DNA from: DRTC01 sp964521025
Lineage (GTDB): Bacteria; Cloacimonadota; Cloacimonadia; Cloacimonadales; TCS61
Length of the DNA: 64,000 nt
Reading direction: 5' to 3'
Assembly (NCBI GenBank): GCA_964521025.1
Contig: CAZFPK010000005.1
Coordinates: 1-64,000 of the forward strand
Notes under the pieces: model-generated
The model's input: only the letters and a program-made list of their open reading frames with translations
Told to the model about the DNA's origin: nothing
Database searches by the model: none
Program-made: the position numbers and the translations under genes
Part shown: positions 8,916-17,516 of the stretch, in pieces
How the letters are laid out: every line of letters begins with the position of its first letter
Position numbering within the stretch: position 1 is the stretch's first letter

Positions 8916-9512
8916 GTGAAAAGTTTTACAGTTTTACTCGTAATAATAGCCGTTTTATCAGGTTGCGCGTTTGGAACAATTTCCCGGTTTTCTGAAAAAT
9001 ACACTGAAGGAAAAACGAATGTCATAGCAAATTCCAGTTTTGAAAAGAAAGAATCATATTTTTCCGATCAGCCGGAAGGATGGGTTGTATCCAATGAAAT
9101 GGAAAATTCTATTGTCTGGGAGGTTGAAGCCGATGACCAACAAGATAAGTGCATTAAGATCCGAAATTCCTTTGAAAAAACTTATTTGATCTCCGACGAA
9201 TTTTCTTTAAATTCTCAATCCGTTTATTATACCAAATGTCAGATCAAATCGGAAAAACCAACCTCAAAATCAGTAATATTGCATTTACTGGCTTTTGATA
9301 AAAACGGCAAGGTTGTTAACGAATATAGTGAAGAAGCAGTTCTTAATTCGGATTGGAATTTAGTTGAACTTACAAGTGGTTTTTTCAATCAGAATGCAGT
9401 TACCGGACGCGTCTCGCTCTCCATCCCGGAAGATGATGATAATGCTTTTTGGATCGATGATGTGGAAAGTTATAATGTCCATAAATTCGCTTACAGGTAT
9501 CAAACGGATTAA
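8916..9512 (+). CDS. Lipoprotein with carbohydrate-binding-like jelly-roll domain
   Basis: A 198-residue lipoprotein. The start chosen is GTG at 8916, seven bases after GAGGAGG; a longer frame from an ATG at 8877 has no ribosome site. The signal peptide ends in the lipobox VLSGC, so the protein is likely anchored in a membrane. The mature part looks like a CBM4/9-type beta-sandwich: NVIANSSFEKKESYFSDQP (the usual N-terminal strand) and a closing VSLSIPEDDDNAFWIDDVE strand. Family members bind glycans, but no ligand can be assigned here. It is followed at 9621 by an Ogt fragment. Confidence 0.75.
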   Translation: MKSFTVLLVIIAVLSGCAFGTISRFSEKYTEGKTNVIANSSFEKKESYFSDQPEGWVVSNEMENSIVWEVEADDQQDKCIKIRNSFEKTYLISDEFSLNSQSVYYTKCQIKSEKPTSKSVILHLLAFDKNGKVVNEYSEEAVLNSDWNLVELTSGFFNQNAVTGRVSLSIPEDDDNAFWIDDVESYNVHKFAYRYQTD

Positions 9513-9620
9513 GTGTTCCCAAAATCCTGAGATAATTGACCGGTTTGTTTTCAAGCCGGTTTTTTTAGAAAAAACTCGCAAATCAATTGACATATTTCAC
9601 CTTTTTTTTTCTTTCAGTTT

Positions 9621-9779
9621 ATGAAAAATAGTACTTATTTCAAAAAGATTGTAAGTCCCATTGGTGACTTATTATTAGTTGCTTCCGAACAATATCTGAG
9701 ATCTATAAAATTTGAAAGCGAGCAATTCAAATTACCCATATTTCGGGAGAAAGCGGCAACAAAAAAAGTTTTACTTTAA
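9621..9779 (+). pseudogene. ogt: O6-methylguanine-DNA methyltransferase N-terminal remnant
   Basis: A 52-codon frame starting ATG at 9621 reads YFKKIVSPIGDLLLVASEQ then LRSIKFE, which matches the N-terminal domain of Ogt/MGMT proteins. It ends at a TAA at 9777 and the catalytic domain with the PCHR active site is absent; the next gene begins 110 bases later. It looks like a deletion remnant. The frame after it (reading IYDEIEKVEIKFLNNF from about 9780) is not Ogt-like and is not recognised. Confidence 0.65.
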
Positions 9780-9888
9780 ATTTATGATGAGATTGAAAAA
9801 GTGGAGATAAAATTTCTGAACAATTTTGTTCCCAAATGGAATTTTGAACAAGAGAAAAAGTACGAGATTAGAATCTCGTTTTACAAAA

Positions 9889-10968
9889 ATGAAAAAAATA
9901 TCAGTTATTTTGATCATAATTATATCTCTGTTTTTCCTGGTTTACGCCCAAAAAACAGAGATCTTGAAAGAAGCTCTCTATTATTCCAAACTGGATAAAA
10001 ATTACATAAAATGCGAACTCTGTCCGAATTATTGCTTGCTTGGATCTGGAGAAACCGGGACTTGCGGAGTGCGCAAGAATATCGAAGGAACGCTTTACTC
10101 ACTGGTTTACAACAAACCGATTTCCATTCATATCGATCCCATCGAGAAAAAGCCTTTGTATCATTTTTTACCTGGAACTCAAATCCTTTCATTAGCAACT
10201 GTCGGTTGTAACCTGCGCTGCATTTTCTGCCAGAATTGGGAAATTTCTCAATCGAGACCTAAAGGAGTTCGGGCTTACGAGAAAACTCCAGAAGAGATTA
10301 TTGAAATTACTAAGGAAAATAATTGTCAAAGCATTGCTTTCACCTACACGGAACCAACGATTTTTTATGAATATATGCTCGATATCGCTAAACTGGCAAA
10401 ACAAAAGAACATCAAAACGGTTTGGGTAACTTGCGGATATATTAATGAAAAACCTCTGCGTGAACTCTGTCAATATCTCGATGCTGCCAATATCGATCTG
10501 AAAGGATTTTCCGAAGAATTTTATCAGACTTATACAACCGGAAGATTGCAGCCGGTTCTCGATTGCCTGAAAACAGCAAAACAAGAAAGCCTGTTTTTTG
10601 AGATAACCAATCTCGTCATTCCGGATGCGAATGATGATCCGGAAATTATCAGAGGAATGTGCAACTGGATTGGAGAAAATCTCGGCTTTGATTATCCACT
10701 CCATTTTTCCCGCTTTTTCCCGAATTATCAACTGCTGAATCGACCAGCAACTCCTCTGAAAACCCTGGAAACTGCAAAAGATATTGCTCTCGAATCCGGA
10801 ATTCAGTTTGTTTATATTGGAAATATCACAACTGAATACGAGGATACATTTTGTCCGATTTGTGAGGAAAAAATCATCGACCGTTCAGGGTATTTGATCA
10901 AATCGCAATTTCTGGAGAATGGAAAATGCAGGTTTTGCGGAAGTGAGATTTCCGGAGTTTTTGAGTAA
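9889..10968 (+). CDS. amrS: AmmeMemoRadiSam system radical SAM enzyme, with N-terminal signal-like segment
   Basis: A 359-residue radical SAM protein of the AmmeMemoRadiSam type. The cluster-binding motif is C107-NLR-C111-IF-C114. It is preceded by the family's N-terminal Cys segment (CELCPNYC, then TGTCG) and followed by a C-terminal Cys set (CPICEE, CRFCGS). Radical SAM enzymes cleave S-adenosylmethionine to start radical chemistry; the substrate of this family is unknown. Unusually, the protein starts with MKKISVILIIIISLFFLVYA, an exported-type or membrane-anchor sequence before the normal family start. The ATG at 9889 is chosen because it begins this segment; the longer frame from 9826 adds unrelated residues. 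Downstream are its membrane and Memo-AMMECR1 partners. Confidence 0.85.
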   Translation: MKKISVILIIIISLFFLVYAQKTEILKEALYYSKLDKNYIKCELCPNYCLLGSGETGTCGVRKNIEGTLYSLVYNKPISIHIDPIEKKPLYHFLPGTQILSLATVGCNLRCIFCQNWEISQSRPKGVRAYEKTPEEIIEITKENNCQSIAFTYTEPTIFYEYMLDIAKLAKQKNIKTVWVTCGYINEKPLRELCQYLDAANIDLKGFSEEFYQTYTTGRLQPVLDCLKTAKQESLFFEITNLVIPDANDDPEIIRGMCNWIGENLGFDYPLHFSRFFPNYQLLNRPATPLKTLETAKDIALESGIQFVYIGNITTEYEDTFCPICEEKIIDRSGYLIKSQFLENGKCRFCGSEISGVFE

Positions 10969-11102
10969 CCTGTACTTTGCGAAAGTTATCTTCTCTGAAA
11001 TTCTTATGTCGGAACTTCCGCAAAGATTTAAAGGAGTGTTGTCTGGTGGTATTTTTGCAGAAATTAGTAACAAGAATTTCTCCTTGGGAACTACCGCAAA
11101 GT

Positions 11103-13250
11103 ATGCCCATCCATTTTCCCTTAATTTCCGGTTTTATCTCATCGGTTTCTCAGGTTATCCTGTTGCGCGAGTTGATGATCGCAGTTAACGGAAATGAGAT
11201 CATTTTTTCCTTTTTTCTTTCGATCTGGCTGCTGCTGGTTGCTTTCGGAACATTTCTTCATAAAATTATTAAGATCAAAAAAACTACCAGGAAAAATATC
11301 TGTCTTTTGATCTTATTTTTGCTTCTTTTTTCTCCTATTCAATTTTTATTGATCCATTTCCTGACTTTAAAATTATCACTCATTTCAGGATTGATCATCG
11401 ATATTCCAACTCTGATCTTGATCGCTTTTATCACTCTCACACCCGGATGTCTTCTCATCGGATTTTTATTTCCGCTTAATTGTCGTTTATTTTCTAACCT
11501 GCAAAACCCGGTTCACAAAGTCTATATCCTGGAATGTTTCGGTATGATTTTAGGTGGAATCTACTTCTTCCTTTTTATTCTTTTTATGGGAAATTTCCCA
11601 TTATTAGTTTTAATGAGTTTCATTTCAATTTTTTATTTGTGGATTTACGAAAGAAAACTTAAATTCCTGGTAATTGCTGTCTTTCTATTGATTTTACTGC
11701 TATTTTCTAACTCGATTTTTTCTAAAAATTATGCAGCTCATTATATTCCGCAAAGCCTGGTTTCCTCGCAAGATTCTCATTACGGAAGATTCGATGTTAC
11801 CGACTCGGAACAGCAGCAGAATTATTTCCGGAACGGCATGCTTCTCGCAAATTCCGAAAATAAAAATTATGCGGAAGAAATGGTAAACTTTGCTCTACTC
11901 CAACATCCGCATCCGCAACAAATCCTTTTAATCGGAGGATTATTAAATGGATTTTTAAGGGAATTGCAAAAAGAAAATTCTCTGAATAAAATCGATTACC
12001 TGGAAATGGAAAAAAATATCATCGAATTTTACGAAGAAAATTTCCCACAAGTAAAATCCAGACAAAAAGTAAATTTCATCAAACAAGACCCGGTAAAATA
12101 TCTAAAAAATAGTTCTGAAAAATACGATCTGATCTATGTAAATGTTCCTGATCCGTCCTCGATTTTTCTGAACCGGTTTTATACTTCGGAATTTTTCACT
12201 TTTCTAAAAAGCCATTTACAAAATGAAAAATCTGTTTTTTTGATAACGGTCAGTAATTCCGCCAATTTCCTTTTACCTGAACTGGCGGAATTGAACTCCA
12301 TCATCAAAACAACTTTTTCCGAAATTTTTGAAAACACCGTTGTAATCCCCGCGAAAAAATGTATTTATATTGGAAGTTCCAATAATTATATTTCCCCTGA
12401 TCCCGGAATTTTGATCCAGAGAATGGAGCAAAGAGATAAAACCGGAAACTGGTTCAATTCCGCTTTGATCGACGATGTCTGCAATGAATTCAGGTTGAAA
12501 GATTTTCAGAGAAGCATTTCTCGATTCGATCCGGTAAAAAACACGAATTTGAATCCGAAAGCATATTTGCTGACGATCTTATTCTGGACTAAACATCTGA
12601 ATATTTCACTGTCAAATGTTGTGAATTTCTTAAAAATCAACCGATTAATTTTGATTTTCTTGATCCTGATTTTCATATTTTTGATCCCTTATTTATCCAA
12701 AAAGATTTCTGGAAATACGATAAATTTCAAGCAAAATTTCAACATCTTTTCCATTAGTTTTATCGCCCTTATTTCCGAACTGGTGCTCATCTATTTGATC
12801 CAGATCAATTTCGGATTCGTCTATTTTGTGATCGCGATTTTTACCATTACATTCATGCTTGGTTTGAGTTTTGGATTTATCATTTCGGAAAAAATTCGAT
12901 TCTCGATCTCCTTACTTTTTCTAATTTTCATTTTTATCCTGTTTGTATTGTTTCTTGTTTCACATTCTGTTTTACCTTTAATTATGATCTTTCTTTTTAA
13001 TACATCTTTTGCGATTTTGGAAGGTTTGATCCTCTCCAAAAATCTCTCTGAAATAAAAACTCAGGAAACCTCAAAAATCGGAACTTTTTTCTATTTTCTC
13101 GATACTCTGGGTGCAACATCCGGAGGATTTGTTCTCGGATTTTTCCTGCTTCCTTTTTTGGGGATCAAGGAAATAATTGCATTCTTAATGGTAATTTTAA
13201 TCATGAATCTTATCTTAAGAATGAAGTTCAGGAATTTTTTTGTTGATTAG
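11103..13250 (+). CDS. Polytopic membrane protein with spermidine-synthase-like domain
   Basis: About 715 residues if started at ATG 11103, where the hydrophobic sequence begins (MPIHFPLISGFISSVSQVIL); the longer frame from 10977 adds a basic, low-hydrophobicity leader and its start is uncertain. Roughly seven membrane helices precede, and six or more follow, a soluble Rossmann methyltransferase-like domain (about residues 215-420). That domain has LLIGGLLNGFLREL, where spermidine synthases have GGGDG, and LIYVNVPDPSSIFLNRFYTS, like the PDPST segment of fused membrane spermidine-synthase homologues. The catalytic DxxxxD pattern of true aminopropyltransferases is not evident. It lies between amrS and the Memo-AMMECR1 gene in the same direction, suggesting it works with them. 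Confidence 0.75.
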   Translation: MPIHFPLISGFISSVSQVILLRELMIAVNGNEIIFSFFLSIWLLLVAFGTFLHKIIKIKKTTRKNICLLILFLLLFSPIQFLLIHFLTLKLSLISGLIIDIPTLILIAFITLTPGCLLIGFLFPLNCRLFSNLQNPVHKVYILECFGMILGGIYFFLFILFMGNFPLLVLMSFISIFYLWIYERKLKFLVIAVFLLILLLFSNSIFSKNYAAHYIPQSLVSSQDSHYGRFDVTDSEQQQNYFRNGMLLANSENKNYAEEMVNFALLQHPHPQQILLIGGLLNGFLRELQKENSLNKIDYLEMEKNIIEFYEENFPQVKSRQKVNFIKQDPVKYLKNSSEKYDLIYVNVPDPSSIFLNRFYTSEFFTFLKSHLQNEKSVFLITVSNSANFLLPELAELNSIIKTTFSEIFENTVVIPAKKCIYIGSSNNYISPDPGILIQRMEQRDKTGNWFNSALIDDVCNEFRLKDFQRSISRFDPVKNTNLNPKAYLLTILFWTKHLNISLSNVVNFLKINRLILIFLILIFIFLIPYLSKKISGNTINFKQNFNIFSISFIALISELVLIYLIQINFGFVYFVIAIFTITFMLGLSFGFIISEKIRFSISLLFLIFIFILFVLFLVSHSVLPLIMIFLFNTSFAILEGLILSKNLSEIKTQETSKIGTFFYFLDTLGATSGGFVLGFFLLPFLGIKEIIAFLMVILIMNLILRMKFRNFFVD

Positions 13251-13279
13251 TTTTTTGCGATTTTATAAGTGTCTTTATT

Positions 13280-13350
13280 TATTGGAAACCGTTGAAACGG
13301 TTATGGATAGGCAGTATTCTGTTTTCACCCGATTGAAATCGGGTGTTGTT
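13280..13350. repeat. Paired GAAA-loop palindromes
   Basis: Two perfect hairpins close together: AACCGTTGAAACGGTT at 13287-13302 and CACCCGATTGAAATCGGGTG at 13326-13345. They share a TTGAAA loop but have unrelated stems, so the structure rather than the sequence is conserved. They lie in the 287-base gap between the membrane protein and the Memo-AMMECR1 gene. Confidence 0.6.
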
Positions 13351-13537
13351 CTGAATAAAATTTAAAAATTACGGATTGTAGCAGGCGTTAGAAAGATGTA
13401 TAAAATCCATACCGACTTTTGGAATTCAGAACAGCACCACAATTGTTTACTCCGGCTTTTGACGGACATTGTGGTGAATCGATGACGAATTAAACGGACT
13501 TCAACCATTCACAAAATTTCCAAAATTGGAGGTGAAG

Positions 13538-14995
13538 ATGAAAAAGACAATAATAATTTTGATGATAATTTTCAAAGTATTGTTGATCTCCCAAACACGA
13601 AGACCGGCAGTTTCGGGAAGATGGTATCCTTCCAATAAAAAAGAACTGACTAAAATGCTGAATGATTTTTTCCAAAAAATAGATTTGGATGATGAATCAG
13701 AAAGTATCCAACCATTTGGCATCGTTTCACCGCACGCCGGATTTATTTATTCAGGGCAGGTTGCTGCTTACGGATATTCACTCCTGAAAGATAAACATTT
13801 CGATACTATCATCTTGTTGGGAACAAGTCATCATTACCTGGAAAATGTGATTTCTGTTTATAACGGAGATTTTTACAAAACTCCGCTGGGAAATGTTCCC
13901 GTCGATAAAGAACTTGCTTCCGTGATTATCAAAAAAGATAAAAAAATCGTGTTTGAAAAAGCAATACACGAACCGGAACACAGTTTGGAAGCACAAGTTC
14001 CTTTTCTCCAATATTTGATGAAAGATTTTAAGATCGTTCCCATCCTGACATCAACGAGAGATTTTTCCCTGTTAGAAAAAACAGCGGATAATCTGATCGA
14101 GATCATCGAAAAATCCAAAAAGAAAATCCTCGTTGTGAACAGCACCGATATGTCTCATTATCATGATTATGATAGAGCTTGTGCTATCGATAAAGGCACG
14201 ATCGACTTGATTTTAGAGAAAAAATGGGATGTTTTGAAAAATAATATTTTGACAGATAATAGCGAACTCTGCGGATATTATTCTTTTTATGTTTTTCAAA
14301 AAGTTATGTCATATTTCCAAAATGGAGAAGGAGTATTTTTAAAATATGCAAATTCCGGAGATGCTATGGGAGACACGAATTCCGATCGAGTTGTGGGTTA
14401 TTGTTCCGTTGTATTTCCCGAAAAAGGAGAAAAAAAAATGAAGGATTTTAGTCTTACGAAAGATGAGGAAAAATACCTTTTGCATTTAGCAAGAACCAGT
14501 ATCGCATATTATCTCGAAAACAGGAAACAATATATTCCACCTAAACCTGAATCCGAGATTATGAATCGGGATCTGGCAGTTTTTGTGACTTTGAATAAAG
14601 ACCATAATTTGCGGGGTTGTATCGGGCAATTGATGGCGCAAGGTCCTCTCTACCTGGCTGTTTCGGAGATGGCAAATTCCGCTGCTTTCAATGATTACAG
14701 GTTCAGTCCGGTGGCAAAAACTGAATTGGAAAATATTGAAATCGAGATCTCGATCTTAACTCCTCCAGAAAGGATATTCGATCCGGAAAAGATCAGGATG
14801 GGAATCGACGGAGTCTGGATCGCAAAAGGATTTAACAGCGGAGTTTTCCTGCCGCAAGTTGCTACCGAGACCGGTTGGGACAGGAAAACATTTTTGGAAA
14901 ACCTGTGCGCTCATAAAGCCGGACTTCCCAAAGATGCTTATCTCGATAAAGATACGATCGTGAATGTTTTCCAGGTTTATAAGTTCAGGGAATAA
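13538..14995 (+). CDS. Memo-AMMECR1 fusion protein (AmmeMemoRadiSam A+B), exported-type N-terminus
   Basis: A 485-residue protein starting at ATG 13538 after GGAGGTGAAG. Residues 1-18 are hydrophobic (KKTIIILMIIFKVLLIS), resembling a signal peptide. The Memo domain follows: RPAVSGRWYP, SPHAGFIYSGQVAAYGY, GTSHHYLENV, EHSLEAQVPFL, STDMSHYHDY and ELCGYYS, which supply the His and Cys positions of the Memo metal site. From about residue 300 the AMMECR1 domain begins (LTKDEEKYLLHLAR), with the hallmark LRGCIGQL and FNDYRFSPV. The two families are repeatedly linked to the radical SAM enzyme at 9889; their shared biochemical role is unknown. A ribosome site and ATG lie exactly at the domain junction (14438), so AMMECR1 might also be made alone. 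Confidence 0.9.
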   Translation: MKKTIIILMIIFKVLLISQTRRPAVSGRWYPSNKKELTKMLNDFFQKIDLDDESESIQPFGIVSPHAGFIYSGQVAAYGYSLLKDKHFDTIILLGTSHHYLENVISVYNGDFYKTPLGNVPVDKELASVIIKKDKKIVFEKAIHEPEHSLEAQVPFLQYLMKDFKIVPILTSTRDFSLLEKTADNLIEIIEKSKKKILVVNSTDMSHYHDYDRACAIDKGTIDLILEKKWDVLKNNILTDNSELCGYYSFYVFQKVMSYFQNGEGVFLKYANSGDAMGDTNSDRVVGYCSVVFPEKGEKKMKDFSLTKDEEKYLLHLARTSIAYYLENRKQYIPPKPESEIMNRDLAVFVTLNKDHNLRGCIGQLMAQGPLYLAVSEMANSAAFNDYRFSPVAKTELENIEIEISILTPPERIFDPEKIRMGIDGVWIAKGFNSGVFLPQVATETGWDRKTFLENLCAHKAGLPKDAYLDKDTIVNVFQVYKFRE

Positions 14996-15094
14996 GCCAA
15001 ATTTTATGTGAGTAAAAAGGAAAAACAACTTGACCTTATCTCAAAAAAAAATATCTGAAAATATGAATTTGGAGAGTTAAATATCGAGGAAATC

Positions 15095-15415
15095 ATGATA
15101 AACAAGACAGATAGAGAGATAGCGACAAGATTCAAAAAAAAATTGGAAGAATTCATTCCGGTTTTCGATTACAGGATTTTTGGTTCAAGGGCACGAGGAG
15201 ACTTTTCAAAAGATTCCGACCTTGATATTTTTATTGAAACCGATGAATTGGATTATTCAATTAGGGAAATAATATATAATCTCGCCTGGGAAATTGGTTA
15301 CGAGTGGGATAGGATCATTTCGACTTATGTTACAACAACCAAACAAATATCTGATGGTCCGGTTGGGGTGAGTCCGATTTTCTTTCAAATCCAAAATGAA
15401 GGTATAAAGCTATGA
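15095..15415 (+). CDS. MNT-type nucleotidyltransferase (antitoxin-like)
   Basis: A 106-residue minimal nucleotidyltransferase. It carries the family signature FGSRARGDFSKDSDLDIFIE, that is GSxAxG followed by DxD, which binds Mg-nucleotide. Such proteins pair with HEPN RNases as antitoxins that AMPylate the toxin. The ATG at 15095 has GAGG seven bases upstream. The TGA stop overlaps the ATG of the downstream HEPN frame (ATGA), the usual arrangement of the pair. The partner is broken by stop codons, so this gene may be an orphan antitoxin. Confidence 0.88.
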   Translation: MINKTDREIATRFKKKLEEFIPVFDYRIFGSRARGDFSKDSDLDIFIETDELDYSIREIIYNLAWEIGYEWDRIISTYVTTTKQISDGPVGVSPIFFQIQNEGIKL

Positions 15416-15789
15416 AAGAGGATCAACTTAAAACTTTGATTAAATATCGGATTAAACAAGCAGAGGAAACTTTAGAGGAAGCAAGAATCTAATTTAAAGC
15501 GAAATCCTATCGTGGTTCTATAAATAGAGCTTATTATTCCATGTTTTATTCTGTTCTTGCACTTCTGGCAACCCAAACATTGGGAACATCAAAACATAGT
15601 AGAGTTTTAAGTCTATTGGATCGAGAATTTATCAAAAAAGGAATTTTTCTGAAACATTTCTCAAAATTCTGAAGAAGAATTTTGAACTTGTAGCAAAGTC
15701 AAGATTATGGAGAATTCATAGAGATTGATAAAGAAAATGTCGAAAAGATTATTAAAGAAGCAGAAAATTTTATTACTGAAATTACATGA
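15412..15789 (+). pseudogene. HEPN-domain (HepT-like) toxin with three in-frame stops
   Basis: One continuous reading frame of 126 codons from the ATG at 15412 encodes a HEPN protein: QLKTLIKYRIKQAEETLEEA, KSYRGSINRAYYSMFYSVLA (the RxxxxHEPN-type helix region with NRAYY), then QSQDYGEFIEIDKENVEKII. It is interrupted by TAA at 15490, TGA at 15670 and TAG at 15691 but needs no frameshift. HEPN toxins are RNases, and this copy cannot make a full protein. It follows the nucleotidyltransferase with an ATGA overlap. Confidence 0.85.
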
Positions 15790-15818
15790 TATTTAGAGTC
15801 AAAAAATTATCTCTATAA

Positions 15819-16667
15819 TTAATTTTTTTTATTCATTCCAAACAACAACTTTATCTCATCCGCCCAGATATCATTGTTGGGAGTTTCCAGGATCAATGGC
15901 ATTTCCTCGAATCTCTCATCGTTCATAATAAACCGAAAAGCGTCCAATCCAATAAAACCTTTGCCGATACTTTCGTGCCTGTCCACTCGCGTTCCGCAAT
16001 CCTTCCTGGAATCGTTCAGATGCATTCCTTTCAAATAGTTGAAACCAACGATTTTATCGAATTCTGCAAATGTTTTCTCGAATGTTTCCTTTGACCTGAT
16101 ATCATATCCGGAAGCAAATAAATGGCAGGTATCGAGACAAACTCCTATCCTGTCTTTATTTTCTACTTTGGAGATCAGATAAGCCAGTTGCTCGAATTTA
16201 CAGCCGAGATTACTGCCCTGACCTGCTGTATTTTCAATGACCGGAGTAACAAACGAAGTTTTTTCATTAACGATGTTGATAGATTCAGCGATCAAATCCA
16301 GACTTTCTTTTTCGGAAATTAGTCGTAAATGACTTCCCGGATGGAAATTCAAGTATTTCAAACCGAGTTGCTCGCATCTCTGCATTTCATCAAGAAAGGC
16401 TTTTCTCGATTTTTCCAGTTTCTCTTCTTCGGGGTGTCCAAGATTGATCAAATAAGCATCGTGAGGAAGAATGTGTTCAGGTTTGTATTCGAGTTTATCG
16501 CAGTTTTCTTTGAATTCTCTGATATTCTTTTCAGTGAAAGGTTTTGCCTGCCATTGTTTCTGATTCTTCATAAACAGAGCGAAGGCTTTTGCCCCGATTT
16601 TTTCTGCATTAAGAGGAGCATTCTCGACTCCTCCGGCAATGCTGATATGTGCTCCGATGTATTTCAT
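15819..16667 (-). CDS. nfo: Endonuclease IV (apurinic/apyrimidinic endonuclease)
   Basis: A 282-residue TIM-barrel enzyme of the Nfo family, which cuts DNA at abasic sites in base excision repair. Visible motifs, in order: YIGAHISIAGGVENA at the N-terminus; LNFHPGSH; VIENTAGQGSNLG with the metal-binding Glu; GVCLDTCHLFASGYD with Asp and His ligands; GMHLNDSR; GTRVDRHESIGKGFIG with the DxH pair; and PLILETPN with the last Glu. Length is normal for the family. No clear ribosome site precedes the ATG at 16667. The nearby genes are unrelated. Confidence 0.96.
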   Translation of the reverse strand: MKYIGAHISIAGGVENAPLNAEKIGAKAFALFMKNQKQWQAKPFTEKNIREFKENCDKLEYKPEHILPHDAYLINLGHPEEEKLEKSRKAFLDEMQRCEQLGLKYLNFHPGSHLRLISEKESLDLIAESINIVNEKTSFVTPVIENTAGQGSNLGCKFEQLAYLISKVENKDRIGVCLDTCHLFASGYDIRSKETFEKTFAEFDKIVGFNYLKGMHLNDSRKDCGTRVDRHESIGKGFIGLDAFRFIMNDERFEEMPLILETPNNDIWADEIKLLFGMNKKN

Positions 16668-16772
16668 AAAATATATTCAATAAAAAACCAGCAGGCGTCC
16701 TAATATTTAGTTTAATTTTGCTTCAAAGAGCAGAGGTCTGTTGCGGACCCTTAAAGGCTTACCTGCTGGATT

Positions 16773-17017
16773 TTAGAAATGTTTTTTTGCAAAGGCTCTT
16801 CCTGAATGACTCTTCAAATATTCCTCAAACTTCATGGCTTTATCTTTAGATTCAAATGAAATCACATTCTTGATTTTCCAAGGTTTATATTTAAGGTGTG
16901 TGGACATTGTCCAGAATTGTGTTTTTCTAATCTTGATTTTAGATTTTCTGTGAAACCGGTATAAAATCTATCCGGAAAATTTATGCTTTGCAGGATATAA
17001 ACATAATAGAATTTCAT
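16773..17017 (-). pseudogene. GIY-YIG endonuclease-like protein, one frameshift
   Basis: The minus strand from the ATG at 17017 reads KFYYVYILQSINFPDRFYTG, then FTENLKSRLEKHNSGQCPHT, the YVYI...YTG hallmark of a single-domain GIY-YIG (UPF0213-type) protein. A frameshift near 16900 is required to continue KYKPWKIKNVISFESKDKA then EYLKSHSGRAFAKKHF and the stop at 16773. The complete product would be about 81 residues. Its ATG lies one base after the stop of the zinc-ribbon frame. Confidence 0.8.
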
Positions 17018-17018
17018 T

Positions 17019-17450
17019 TTAGTTTTTCAGTTTTAGTTTTTGTCTTGTTATTGTATTTTGTTGTAACTTACATTTAGGACATAGTATTTCTTCTACTTCT
17101 ATTATAACACCACAATGTTTACATCTTTTTTCAATGTTAGTCACAGTTTTTTCATCATGATGCTCTTTTAAAAAAAATAAGACTTTGTTTAGTTTGAAAT
17201 CTATTTCATTAGTATAATTCAGTATTTTTTAAATTTCTTGATTTGGAAGTCCTATTGAAGTGATTAAACCAAAAATACCTGTGACAAAGCGAATAAAAAA
17301 CCATGTTATTCCACTATATCCCTTTTGTGATGCCAGATAACTTGATAAACTTGCACAAATTAAAACATGGCTTAACCACAAAATTAAAACATCTAAACCT
17401 TCAACTAACCAATTATTAATTATTTGGCTTATTTCTATATTGATTATCCT
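17019..17450 (-). pseudogene. Small membrane protein with zinc ribbon, interrupted
   Basis: A minus-strand frame of about 140 codons, with no recognised start codon at its beginning and a TAA at 17231-17229. Before the stop it encodes two hydrophobic stretches (LDVLILWLSHVLICASLSSY and GITWFFIRFVTGIFGLITSI). After it comes a charged segment ending in a zinc-ribbon pattern CKHCGVIIEVEEILCPKCK. It may be a decayed gene or two short genes. No function can be given. Confidence 0.4.
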
Positions 17451-17516
17451 TATTAATTAATCGGTTGACGAGTTTACTGCGAAAATCTTCGATTTTCGCT
17501 TCGCTCAAACGAAGAC

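Noticed and set aside
9801..9998. 65-codon frame between the Ogt remnant and the radical SAM gene
   Set aside because: Most of it overlaps the radical SAM gene in another frame, and the first 25 residues match nothing I recognise.
11103..13250. Calling the membrane protein a true spermidine synthase
   Set aside because: The glycine-rich loop is altered and the catalytic Asp pair is not evident; the domain is only similar in fold.
15670..15693. TGA in the HEPN frame as a second selenocysteine
   Set aside because: TAA and TAG also interrupt the same frame, no Cys lies nearby and no stable GC hairpin follows; decay is simpler.
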